This document shows positions 1 through 7,480 of a stretch of 43,232 bases of DNA, one piece after another. The stretch is from Phycisphaerae bacterium (GTDB taxonomy: Bacteria; Planctomycetota; Phycisphaerae; UBA1845; PWPN01), in contig JAUCQB010000184.1 in NCBI GenBank assembly GCA_030372985.1, forward strand, positions 1 through 43,232, read 5' to 3'. Made by a program: the position numbers and the translations under genes. The notes beneath the pieces were generated by a model. The model saw only the letters and a program-made list of their open reading frames with translations. It searched no databases and was not told the origin of the DNA. Position 1 is the stretch's first letter. Every line of letters begins with the position of its first letter.

Positions 1-222
1 GTCCACGGCCGGGGTGGCGATGGGGCCGTTGATGACCGTCAGGTCCTGCGCCAGCGTCCAGACCGTGGGCGGATCGGCACCGAGCAGGAAGTCCACATCC
101 ATGCCCCACGCCAGCCGCCAGTTCCGGTCGGCGTCATCCCGAACGATCGCACGCCGGTCATTGCCTCGCGACATCACATGATACAGGGCTCCCGAAAACT
201 CGATCCGCAAAGGCCGTGCCAT
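1..222 (-). CDS. REP-associated tyrosine transposase N-terminus, partial and probably chimeric
   Basis: The reading frame starts at an ATG at 222 and runs off the left edge (74 codons visible). The first ~33 residues (MARPLRIEFSGALYHVMSRG, then a run ending in RDDADR) are the typical N-terminus of IS200-like/REP-associated Y1 transposases. From about residue 34 the sequence no longer looks like that family: WRLAWGMDVDFLLGADPP replaces the expected RRFLELL-type helix. The catalytic HUH region would lie off the window if present. The upstream sequence (TAATGTCTAAATGCGC, then a CTCTGACCCC stretch) resembles sequence often found beside such transposases. I read this as a transposase start joined in frame to other sequence, either a pseudogene or a recombination product. 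An intact but divergent copy cannot be excluded. Confidence 0.5.
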   Translation of the reverse strand, partial: MARPLRIEFSGALYHVMSRGNDRRAIVRDDADRNWRLAWGMDVDFLLGADPPTVWTLAQDLTVINGPIATPAVD

Positions 223-576
223 GACCGAAGGTTACACCACCTGCACGCCATCGTCAACACTAATGTCTAAATGCGCTCTGACCCCAGGGCCCTGTGCGAG
301 GGCGTCGGCGCTACTGAAGGACTTGCTGAGAAAAGCCCCCGCCGAAACTCATCATCGGGACCCCACCCATGCGGCTTCACTACGTTCGGCCGCATGAATG
401 GGCCACCCTGACCAGGAACGCACTCGATCAGATGGGCGTGAAGGTACCCACATCACATCCGACAACCAGGCCGTCGATGTGACCGCATCATGGCCCTACC
501 CTCCCGCACCAATCCCCGATACCATAAGACGCTTTGCCGCCGCGGCAAAGCGATCAGTATGACACAGGAGCAAGGT
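223..576. other. Intergenic region with two hairpins upstream of the oxidoreductase
   Basis: No convincing gene is seen. There is an imperfect hairpin at about 366-404 with arms ATGCGGC and GCCGCAT. A perfect 10 bp inverted repeat lies at 530-552 (CGCTTTGCCG, loop CCG, CGGCAAAGCG). It ends 24 bp before the chosen start codon at 577 and has no T-run, so it is more likely a 5' leader structure than a terminator. The segment near 222-300 is probably part of the REP/transposase flank. Confidence 0.5.
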
Positions 577-1863
577 ATGCCTGCTAAGCCAGCAACTGAC
601 CGTGAGAACAGCATTGGCCGTCGAGCGTTTCTCAAGCAGTGTGCCGCCTTGGCCGGGACGTCGGTGCTTGGGGGCTGCGCGGGGACGCCGTGGGGATCTC
701 GGGGCACGACGCACGGGGTTCTCGGGGCGAACGGTCGAATCCGGCTCGGCATCATCGGCTGCGGGAGTCTGGGTTGTGACTCGCACATTCCCAAGCTGAT
801 GGAGATGAGCAAGAACCCCAAGCTCAACATCGAGCTGGCGGCGGTCTGCGACATCTACGAGCCGCGCAAGCAGCGAGCCAAGGCGAGAACCGGCGCGGAG
901 CTCTTCCACGACTACCGCAAGATGCTCGACCGGCGGGACATTCATGGGGTGGTGATCGTCACGCCCGACCACTGGCACGCGAGAATGGCCATCGACGCGA
1001 TGGAGGCGGGCAAGGACGTCCACGTCGAGAAGCCCATGACCTTGTACTGGGAGGAGGCACGCGAAGTCTACCGAACGGCCGTGCGAACCGGGCGGGTGGT
1101 GCAGGTTGGAGCGGAGGGGACGTCGCGCGACGCTTACTGGCAGGCCAATCGGCTGATCCGCGAAGGCAAGATCGGCAAGCCGGTTTGGGCGACCGGCGGC
1201 GTGTATCGCAACAACCCGGCCGGCGACTGGAACTGGCCGATGGACCCTGATTGCTCGCCGAAGAACCTCGACTGGGATGCGTTTCTCGGGCCGGCGCCCA
1301 AGCGGCCGTTCGACCCGGAACGCTACTTCCGGTACCGCAAGTACTGGGACTACTCGGGCGGGGTGGCCCATGACCTGATCGCACACGTGCTCTCGGCCAT
1401 GCAGATCTGTATGGGGGCCGAGTTCCCGAAGCGAGTCAGCGCCGCCGGCGGGATCTACGTTCACCACGACCGCGAAACGCCCGACACCTTCAGCATGCAG
1501 GTCGAGTACCCGAGCCAATACCTGGCCACGCTGTTCTGCACGCAGACCACCGAGAGCGGCGTGAGCTTTGCCATCCGCGGCGAGAAGGGGACTCTCACCT
1601 TCAGCCCGAACAAGGAGATACCGGGCAAGGTGTACATCAAGCCGGAGCCGCCGTTCGTCAAGGAAATGCAGGAACTGGCCGTCACCGAGCAGCCGCGCGT
1701 CGATCATGACGTCAACTTCATCGAGTGCATGCGCAGCCGTGCCGAGACCCATTGCCCGCCGCTGACCGGCTACAAGACCATGGTTGCCCTCGCCCTGGCG
1801 GTGCGAAGTTATCGCGAGGGGAAGATGTTCACGTTCGATCCGGTCAGGCAGGAGGTCGTGTGA
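577..1863 (+). CDS. Gfo/Idh/MocA-family oxidoreductase with TAT signal
   Basis: A 428-residue NAD(P)-dependent sugar or cyclitol dehydrogenase-type protein. The N-terminus carries a twin-arginine signal (RRAFLKQ at residues 15-21) followed by a hydrophobic stretch ending in LGGC, which could be a TAT lipobox. The Rossmann fold begins with LGIIGCGSLG. The conserved EKP motif is in HVEKPMTLYWEEA, preceded by VTPDHWHARMA. The second half (GGVAHDLIAHVLSAM) matches the family's C-terminal domain. I chose ATG 577 because AGGAG at 566-570 is well spaced from it; ATG 559 and 490 are in frame but lack a clear ribosome site. Substrate unknown. Exported members of this family are abundant in planctomycetes and usually sit in carbohydrate loci, which fits the sulfatase next door. 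Family confident, substrate not. Confidence 0.9.
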   Translation: MPAKPATDRENSIGRRAFLKQCAALAGTSVLGGCAGTPWGSRGTTHGVLGANGRIRLGIIGCGSLGCDSHIPKLMEMSKNPKLNIELAAVCDIYEPRKQRAKARTGAELFHDYRKMLDRRDIHGVVIVTPDHWHARMAIDAMEAGKDVHVEKPMTLYWEEAREVYRTAVRTGRVVQVGAEGTSRDAYWQANRLIREGKIGKPVWATGGVYRNNPAGDWNWPMDPDCSPKNLDWDAFLGPAPKRPFDPERYFRYRKYWDYSGGVAHDLIAHVLSAMQICMGAEFPKRVSAAGGIYVHHDRETPDTFSMQVEYPSQYLATLFCTQTTESGVSFAIRGEKGTLTFSPNKEIPGKVYIKPEPPFVKEMQELAVTEQPRVDHDVNFIECMRSRAETHCPPLTGYKTMVALALAVRSYREGKMFTFDPVRQEVV

Positions 1864-2127
1864 AGGAGCGGTCAGCTCTTAGCGTTCAGCCATACGGCAC
1901 ATGGTCGGAGCGGCCGCAGGAACGTAGGGCATGGTCGGAGCGGCCGCAGGCCGCGCAGACCTGCCGCAACCTCGCGACAACACCACAACACCGACAAACC
2001 ATGACAAACCACGCCGAATGGCAGGTCTCGCTACGCTCGACCGTGCCCTACCTCAGGCAACCGGAGCCTCCAACACAACGTAGAACGAACGGCAGGTCTC
2101 GGTCGCTGCGGCGACCTCGACGCTGCC
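1864..2127. repeat. Intergenic repeat cluster (heptad repeat, 20 bp direct repeats, GGCAGGTCTCG elements)
   Basis: Right after the oxidoreductase stop comes a short heptad-type repeat (CAGCTCTTAGCGTTCAGC at about 1873-1890). Next are two direct copies of ATGGTCGGAGCGGCCGCAGG at 1901-1920 and 1931-1950. A composite element follows at about 1943-2053, with an inverted pair GCAGACCTGCCG / CGGCAGGTCTCG-type ends and a terminal TGCCCTACC. A second GGCAGGTCTCG copy runs from 2091 to about 2132, overlapping the stop codon of the sulfatase. Related copies occur at 11455-11578 and 27604-27645. No gene is seen here. Confidence 0.7.
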
Positions 2128-3564
2128 CTACCTCGCTTTGGCTCGCGGCTGGCGCGGCGCGGGCTTGGCCTGTCCCGGCCAGGGGTAGTCGTCTTTGCCG
2201 GCCGTGGGCTCGATGGGGCCCTCGGGGAGCGTCTTCTGCCACGCTAGGACCTTGACCGCCAGTTGTTCGACAACATCCTTGTTCTTCTCGGCCAAGTTGT
2301 TCATTTGCGTCGGGTCGCGCGGGATGTCGTACAGTTCCACGCGGCTGCGGTCCGGATTCATGAGCAGCTTCCAGTCGCCCTCGCGGATCGCCAGGATCGG
2401 GCTGCGATGGAACGGCTCGCCGAAGACATGGAACCGCCACTCCCACATCAGCGGCGTCTTGCGGGGCCGCGATTGACCGAGCAGAACATCGCTGACGTCT
2501 TCACCGTCGAGAGCATGATCTGCCGGCGGCTGGACGCCGGCCAGCTTACACACCGTCGGAAGGAAATCGACGCCGGCGACAACTGATTCGTTGTCGATCC
2601 GCCCGGCCGTCACGTGTCCGGGCCACCGCACAATGAACGGCTCGCGGATGCCGCCTTCGTAGAGGCTGCGCTTGCGGCCGCGGAACGGTCCGGCCGACCC
2701 GACGCCGCTGTGACCGGCATTGCTGATATGGATGTCCTCGGGGCCGTTATCGCTGGAGAAGAGAACGAGCGTGTTGTCGGCCAGGCCCATCTTCTCCAGC
2801 TCGACCAGCAGGCGGCCGATCTGGGTATCCAGGTCGCCGACCGAGGCGTAGAAGATCGTTTCGGCGCCCTTGTGCGGAACGCCCTTGGGACCCCAACGTT
2901 CATGCGGCTTCATCTGCTCGTCGGTCGGGTTCAGCGTCGCGTGCGGCAACAGCGTCCAGATGTTGACGTAGAACGGCTTGTTCTTGTTCGCCTCGATGAA
3001 CCGCAGAGCTTCATCCACAAACAGTCCTGTCGATTTGGCCCAGAACGTGGCGGCGGGCTCCTTCCAGGCCGGAAAAGCCGAGACCATGGTCTTGGCCTCG
3101 TCGAAGCCGTACTCGGTCGGATTTGGCGCCCCCGGCCCGCTACCCAGGTGCCACTTGCCGAAGTGGGCCGTCGCGTATCCGCGAGACTTGAGCAGCGAGG
3201 CCACATTGGGCACTTTCGGATCGAGCCAGTTGGACATGCCGCGCTGGGCGTTCAGGCTGTGATCGGCGTAGTGGCCGTGAATCTTGTGCCGCGCCGGGTA
3301 CTGCCCGGTGAAGAAAGCGCAGCGGCTCGGCGAGCAGACTGAGGCGTTGACATAGAACTGCGTGAACAGCGTTCCCTGCGAGGCGAGTTTGTCCAGATGC
3401 GGCGTCTTGAGCCGCTGATGACCGTAACAGCTCAAGTCGCCCCAGCCCAGATCATCGGCGAGGATGAAGATGACGTTGGGCGGAGCCGCCGGCTTCTCGG
3501 CGCCACTCGCCACCGGCGAACAGACGAATAGGACTGCAACGAGGATGTGCAGAATACATCGCAT
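2128..3564 (-). CDS. Secreted arylsulfatase-family sulfatase
   Basis: A 478-residue sulfatase of the alkaline-phosphatase superfamily that hydrolyses sulfate esters, probably on polysaccharides, outside the cytoplasm. A signal peptide (MRCILHILVAVLFVCSPVAS) precedes the first metal-binding motif NVIFILADDLGWGD. The active-site Cys at about residue 77 lies in CSPSRCAFFTG, the motif converted to formylglycine by sulfatase-maturing enzymes. GKWHLG and LFSSDNGPED are also present. The start is ATG 3564, with GAGGTG six bases upstream; the open frame extends further, but only as antisense of the transposase gene. The stop codon TAG falls inside a GGTAGGGCAG repeat end. The upstream region is occupied by the transposase-linked repeat, so its promoter has probably been altered or supplied by that element. 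Specific substrate unknown. Confidence 0.93.
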   Translation of the reverse strand: MRCILHILVAVLFVCSPVASGAEKPAAPPNVIFILADDLGWGDLSCYGHQRLKTPHLDKLASQGTLFTQFYVNASVCSPSRCAFFTGQYPARHKIHGHYADHSLNAQRGMSNWLDPKVPNVASLLKSRGYATAHFGKWHLGSGPGAPNPTEYGFDEAKTMVSAFPAWKEPAATFWAKSTGLFVDEALRFIEANKNKPFYVNIWTLLPHATLNPTDEQMKPHERWGPKGVPHKGAETIFYASVGDLDTQIGRLLVELEKMGLADNTLVLFSSDNGPEDIHISNAGHSGVGSAGPFRGRKRSLYEGGIREPFIVRWPGHVTAGRIDNESVVAGVDFLPTVCKLAGVQPPADHALDGEDVSDVLLGQSRPRKTPLMWEWRFHVFGEPFHRSPILAIREGDWKLLMNPDRSRVELYDIPRDPTQMNNLAEKNKDVVEQLAVKVLAWQKTLPEGPIEPTAGKDDYPWPGQAKPAPRQPRAKAR

Positions 3565-3577
3565 GTCAACACCTCGA

Positions 3578-3600
3578 AAAAGGGGACATTCTACTTTTTC
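3578..3600. repeat. Inverted copy of the transposase-linked core repeat
   Basis: AAAAAGGGGACATTCTAC followed by T5, the reverse complement of the core at the end of each 56 bp unit at 4263-4440. It overlaps the last codons of the transposase and lies just upstream of the ribosome site of the sulfatase. Confidence 0.8.
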
Positions 3601-4259
3601 ATCGCCTTTCTCGGTCGTCCGCGGGGGCGGAGGCTTGACTCCAACCCCAGCCGAGCGGCGATTCGTTTCTGCCAGGGCTCGGAACCCCAGGGTGCGCCGC
3701 GATTGATGCTCCGGCAGATGGCCTCCTCCTCGGCAGGCGTCATCGGCCGGTTCACGTCCGCCGTCCATCGCTGGCCGCGGTCCACCGGACCGTCGTGCAG
3801 AAATGCCGGTCGATCCGTTCGTTCCCACCACCTCAGGCTCGACCATTCCCACTGCTCGGCCTGCTTGACCAGCGCTGCCCGCAAAGGGTTGCGCTCCACA
3901 TATCGCAACACCGTCAGCAGATGCTCATCATGCTGGATCGGAAACGCCTTGAAACGCCCCTGCCACACGTGACCACTGCTCTCGTAGTGTCGATGATAGC
4001 GTCGCACGTGTGAGGTCATCAGCCATTGCATCCAGCGACTCAGGTCCCCGTCGGCCACCGGCCACAACACCAAGTGGAAGTGGTTCGGCATCAGGCAGAA
4101 GCCGACAACCCGCATGGGCAGCCGTTTGTGGCCTTCCGTCATCAGCTTGATGAACGACGCATAATCGGCTTGTTTGTGGAAGACCTTTTCCTTCGCATTG
4201 CCGCGATTGATGACGTGGTAGCAGATGCCGCCAACCGATGCTCTCGCTGTCCTGGGCAT
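3591..4259 (-). CDS. REP-associated tyrosine transposase (RAYT, Y1/HUH family)
   Basis: A complete 222-residue transposase of the IS200-like Y1_Tnp family. The N-terminus MPRTARASVGGICYHVINRG is typical of the family. The HUH metal motif is H60-F-H62 in LMPNHFHLVLWP. The likely catalytic tyrosine is Y120 in RYVERNPLRAALV, and the WEWSSLRW segment is also family-typical. The start is set at ATG 4259; the frame continues upstream only through a 56 bp repeat unit, which thus forms its leader. RAYTs act on short palindromic REP sequences in trans, and the neighbouring repeat units are the obvious candidates. The C-terminus is basic (RPRGRPRKAMKK) and its last codons overlap the left core repeat. 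The gene is intact, so it may be active. Confidence 0.92.
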   Translation of the reverse strand: MPRTARASVGGICYHVINRGNAKEKVFHKQADYASFIKLMTEGHKRLPMRVVGFCLMPNHFHLVLWPVADGDLSRWMQWLMTSHVRRYHRHYESSGHVWQGRFKAFPIQHDEHLLTVLRYVERNPLRAALVKQAEQWEWSSLRWWERTDRPAFLHDGPVDRGQRWTADVNRPMTPAEEEAICRSINRGAPWGSEPWQKRIAARLGLESSLRPRGRPRKAMKK

Positions 4260-4262
4260 GTT

Positions 4263-4440
4263 CAAAACGTACCTACGGAGCGTTAATAAGTCAACAAAAA
4301 GTAGAATGTCCCCTTTTTCTATGTTGTTCAAAACCTACGTACGGAGCGTAAACAAGTCGACAAAAAGCAGAATGTCCCCTTTTTCAAAACCTACCTACGG
4401 AGCGTAAACAAGTCAACAAAAAGTAGAATGTCCCCTTTTT
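4263..4440. repeat. Three direct 56 bp repeat units beside the transposase
   Basis: Units at 4263-4318, 4329-4384 and 4385-4440 are each 56 bp and start with CAAAAC(C/G)TAC. They share ACGGAGCGT, then A(A)GTC(A/G)ACAAAAAG, and end in the AATGTCCCC-T5 core. Unit 1 is separated from unit 2 by 10 bp (CTATGTTGTT); units 2 and 3 are head-to-tail without a gap. Differences between units are a few substitutions only. The CTATGT that follows unit 1 recurs after unit 3, where CTA is the antisense of the permease stop codon. Confidence 0.85.
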
Positions 4441-5631
4441 CTATGTCTCTCGCAAGCCCATCGCGATGGGCAGGCGGGCGGCGCGGATGGCGGGAAACAG
4501 GCCGCCCAGAAGACCGATGCCCGTGGCCCAGAGGATTGCGTAGAGCAGGAGTGGCGGGTTAACGGCGAACGCGAAGGCGATCTGGCTGAACGTTTGCCAG
4601 TTGATCGTGGTCGCCTTGAAGCCGTTGAAAGCCAGGTACGCCGCCGCAGCGCCCGTCGCGCCGCCGATCAGTGCGATCGCCAGCGATTCGATGAGCACGG
4701 AAAGGATGATCGGGCTGCGACCGAAGCCAAGGGCTCGCAGAGTGGCGATTTCGTGGGTGCGGCTCGCCACCGCGCTGTACATGGTGTTCAAGGCGCCGAA
4801 CAGCGCCCCGAGAGCCATCAGCGCGGCGATGGACATACCAAGGCCCTCAATGAAGCTCGTGAGCATGCTGGACTGATCGGCCAGATACTCGGCCTGGCGG
4901 AGAGCCTTCACTTTCAGTTTCGGGTCGGTGGTCAGCGCATCCTTGAACGTCTGGAACGCCTCGGGCGAGGTCAGCTTCACGTAGACCGACTGAAAGGAGT
5001 CGCCGCGCTGGTATGCCGGCTGAAGGACCTTGGCATCGGTCCAGATCTCGGATTCCGACGACCCCCCACCGCCTGAGAAGATGCCGACAACCGTCCACTC
5101 ATTCTGGCCCACCCGGAACTTGTGTCCCATTTCCAGCCCGGCGAAGGACCGGGCTGCGCCGGCACCAACGATCACTTCGTTGCGACCCGGCTCGAATCCC
5201 CTGCCCTCGATGATCGTCACGTCGCCGCGGACCGCCATGGCCGTCTTCCCGACGCCGCGAAGCGGCACATTCGCGTCCGTGCCGGTGGAACGCTTAGGAA
5301 GATTGATGATCACGAACAGCTCGGCCGACGCCAGCGGGCCGTCGGCGGATCGTGCCACGCCCGGGGCGTCGGAAATGAGGCGGGTATCCTCACGTAACAG
5401 ACCGCTGGTCATCTCATTGTCGGCGCCGCTTCGAATGACGATGGCTACGTCATCGGGGCCCGAAATAGCCATCGCCGCGCGGAACCCCTCGGCAATGGAC
5501 AACACACCCACCAGAACCGCGACGACGCCGGCGATGCCCACCGCGGTCGTAATGGCGGCTCCTTTGCGCTGGGGAACCGTGCAAAGGTTGAAAATCGCGA
5601 CAGACCAAACCTGGGAGATCCAGTTGATCAC
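4441..5631 (-). CDS. ABC transporter permease, FtsX/MacB type (second of pair)
   Basis: A 396-residue inner-membrane permease with the FtsX/MacB layout: an N-terminal membrane segment (AITTAVGIAGVVAVLVGVLS), a large periplasmic MacB-PCD-like domain, and three C-terminal membrane segments that include SRTHEIATLRALGFGR, the conserved loop of the FtsX domain. The start is GTG 5631, which overlaps the TGA of the upstream permease (GTGA), with GAGGAG just upstream, so translation is coupled. It probably forms a heterodimer with the product of 5628-6785, driven by the ATPase at 6782-7480. The final codons (GLRET, stop TAG) abut the transposase-linked repeat, which supplies the TAG; the protein end may therefore have been trimmed or changed by that insertion. 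Confidence 0.85.
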   Translation of the reverse strand: MINWISQVWSVAIFNLCTVPQRKGAAITTAVGIAGVVAVLVGVLSIAEGFRAAMAISGPDDVAIVIRSGADNEMTSGLLREDTRLISDAPGVARSADGPLASAELFVIINLPKRSTGTDANVPLRGVGKTAMAVRGDVTIIEGRGFEPGRNEVIVGAGAARSFAGLEMGHKFRVGQNEWTVVGIFSGGGGSSESEIWTDAKVLQPAYQRGDSFQSVYVKLTSPEAFQTFKDALTTDPKLKVKALRQAEYLADQSSMLTSFIEGLGMSIAALMALGALFGALNTMYSAVASRTHEIATLRALGFGRSPIILSVLIESLAIALIGGATGAAAAYLAFNGFKATTINWQTFSQIAFAFAVNPPLLLYAILWATGIGLLGGLFPAIRAARLPIAMGLRET

Positions 5632-6785
5632 GCCTGCCTCCTCAAAGCGACGGCGATTTGGAGGCGCATCGCCTGGAGCGCCGGCAGGATGCCCGCCACC
5701 AGCCCCAGCGCCAGCACGATCGCAACGCCGATCCCCAGGAATCGGACGGGCAGGTAGAACACCGGCAGCAACGATGGAACCGGGCTGCCGCGCAAAGTGA
5801 ACAACCACGCCAGGCCCAAGCCGGTCAGACCGCCTAAAGCTGCGATCAACAGTGACTCGGCCAGCACCAGCACGAGCACGCGTTCGTTTGTGAAGCCGAC
5901 CGCCTTGAGCACGCCGAGCTCGGCGATCCGATCTCGGACCGCCTGGGCCATCGTGTTGCCCACGACCAGCAGGATGGTGAAGAATACGGCGCTCAAAACC
6001 GCGATCATGATCGTGCCGATGTTGCCGACTTGCGCAATGAAGCCCTGCACGAACGCCCCCTCGGGCTCGGCCTTGGTCTCGTAGGGTGAATTGGCGAATT
6101 CGGCGTCGATTGCCTGGGCTACCTCGACCACGTGGTCCGGATCGTTCACCCGAACCGCATACCAGCCGACCTCCCCCTTGTTCCGCACGCGGGCCTCATC
6201 GAAGTAGTCATACCGAAAGAAGAAGCCGGACGTGTCCGTGCCTTTCTGGGCACCTTCATAGATGCCGACAATCTCGAATTCCCACGCCCCGTCGCCCTCG
6301 CGAGGCCAGATCGGCGAGGTCAACGGTATGCGGTCACCGATCTTCCACCCGAACCGCTCGACAAGCGTGCGGCCGACGATCGCCCCGGTCCGCGTCCTGA
6401 GCCAGCATTGCATCTGGTCCTCCAGCAGCACGTACTCAGGGAACATCGCCAGGAAGGGTCCGGGCTCGACGGCGAAACTGCCGAACCAGTTCTTCGGCTC
6501 ATCCTGGTAGATACCGTTGAACCAGGTCCAGTGCACTGCGGCAGCCACGCCGGGAATGCTTTCCATGCGAGGCCCGTACTTCGCCGGCAGCAACATGAGG
6601 AGGGAGACTTTGTGGCGAACGATGAGCCGCTTGGCATCAGCCAAGTCGACCCCCGATGCAAACGCCTCCCTGATCGTACACAATAGCCCATAGAGCACAA
6701 AGGCCACGCAGATCGAGAGCACCGTCAGCAGGGTGCGGAGCTTCTTTCGCTTGAGATTGCCCCAGACGAGGAAGAAGAACCTCAT
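5628..6785 (-). CDS. ABC transporter permease, FtsX/MacB type (first of pair)
   Basis: A 385-residue permease. It has an N-terminal membrane helix after a basic stretch (NLKRKKLRTLLTVLSICVAF), a periplasmic domain of about 200 residues, and three C-terminal helices with the FtsX signature region VRDRIAELGVLKAVGFTNERV. The start ATG 6785 overlaps the TGA of the ATPase gene by 4 bp. MacB/LolCE-type exporters use such permeases with an ATPase and an HlyD-like adaptor, and all four components are adjacent here. Cargo is unknown; macrolides, lipoproteins, peptides or lipids are all possible for the family. Confidence 0.87.
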   Translation of the reverse strand: MRFFFLVWGNLKRKKLRTLLTVLSICVAFVLYGLLCTIREAFASGVDLADAKRLIVRHKVSLLMLLPAKYGPRMESIPGVAAAVHWTWFNGIYQDEPKNWFGSFAVEPGPFLAMFPEYVLLEDQMQCWLRTRTGAIVGRTLVERFGWKIGDRIPLTSPIWPREGDGAWEFEIVGIYEGAQKGTDTSGFFFRYDYFDEARVRNKGEVGWYAVRVNDPDHVVEVAQAIDAEFANSPYETKAEPEGAFVQGFIAQVGNIGTIMIAVLSAVFFTILLVVGNTMAQAVRDRIAELGVLKAVGFTNERVLVLVLAESLLIAALGGLTGLGLAWLFTLRGSPVPSLLPVFYLPVRFLGIGVAIVLALGLVAGILPALQAMRLQIAVALRRQA

Positions 6786-7480
6786 GCCGGCTTCTCCTCG
6801 TAGAGCTGCCCCTTGTCCAGGTGCACGGTCCGCGTCGCCCGCGCAGAGGCATGGGGGTCGTGCGTGACCATGATGATCGTCTTGCCTTGCTCCCGGTTGA
6901 GGGCGTGGAGCAGATCGAGGATCTCGTCGCCCGACTTACGGTCCAGGTCGCCGGTCGGCTCATCGCACAGCAGCAGCGTCGGATCGGTGACGATTGCCCG
7001 GGCGATGCCCGTTCGCTGCTGCTCGCCGCCGGAGAGCGTGCGCGGAGAATGCCGCGCGCGGTGCGAGAGTCCCACGATGCGCAACGCGGCTTCCACGTGT
7101 TTCCGCCGCTCGGCTTTGGAGAGGTGTGTGAGCAGGAGCGGGAGCTCGACGTTGCGCTCGGCCGTCAGCACCGGCAGCAAGTTGTAGAACTGAAACACGA
7201 GACCCACGTTTCGCGTGCGCCATGCCGCCAGTTGCCGGTCGGACATCCGGTCGATCCGGTCGCTGCCAACCGTCACCGAGCCGCGCGTCACGCGGTCCAG
7301 GCCACCGATCAGGTTCAGAAGAGTCGTCTTGCCGGAACCGGACGGCCCCATCAAGGCCAGGAACTCGCCGCTTGAAACGGCGAGGCTCAAGTCCGACAGG
7401 ACGTGGATCTCCTCCGATCCGCGACGGAAGGTCTTGTCCACCCCCTCCACACGCACGAGAATTTCATTGCTGCTGCTCAC
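6782..7480 (-). CDS. ABC transporter ATP-binding protein (LolD/MacB type)
   Basis: A 232-residue ATPase with all motifs: Walker A GPSGSGKTTLLN, Q-loop VFQFYNLLP, signature LSGGEQQRTGIARA (Thr where Val is usual), Walker B LLLCDEPTGDLD, and switch His in MVTHD. The DLD after Walker B and the short length are typical of the LolD/MacB/FtsE group that partners FtsX-type permeases. The GTG start at 7480 overlaps the TGA of the adaptor gene, with GGAGG a few bases upstream. It energises the two downstream permeases. Confidence 0.93.
   Translation of the reverse strand: MSSSNEILVRVEGVDKTFRRGSEEIHVLSDLSLAVSSGEFLALMGPSGSGKTTLLNLIGGLDRVTRGSVTVGSDRIDRMSDRQLAAWRTRNVGLVFQFYNLLPVLTAERNVELPLLLTHLSKAERRKHVEAALRIVGLSHRARHSPRTLSGGEQQRTGIARAIVTDPTLLLCDEPTGDLDRKSGDEILDLLHALNREQGKTIIMVTHDPHASARATRTVHLDKGQLYEEKPA

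Larger units (their letters stand above)
3577..4440 (-). mobile_element. REP/RAYT-type element: transposase with flanking repeat units
   Basis: A tyrosine (Y1/HUH) transposase gene is bracketed by copies of a 23 bp core (AAAAAGTAGAATGTCCCC plus T5). One core copy lies at 3578-3600 in the opposite orientation. Three direct 56 bp units on the other side (4263-4318, 4329-4384, 4385-4440) each end in the core. The core is partly self-complementary (AAAAAG...CTTTTT). The arrangement is what is known for RAYT transposases and their REP/BIME repeats. The element fits tightly between the sulfatase start (13 bp away) and the permease stop codon (at the last base of the third unit). Confidence 0.75.

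Noticed and set aside
496..1752. 418-codon minus-strand open frame
   Set aside because: It is antisense to the oxidoreductase gene; GC-rich codon bias keeps the opposite strand open and the translation is Arg/Val/His-rich with no motif.
4225..4407. 60-codon frame through the 56 bp repeat units
   Set aside because: It is made only of repeated units; the repeated peptide reflects the DNA repeat.
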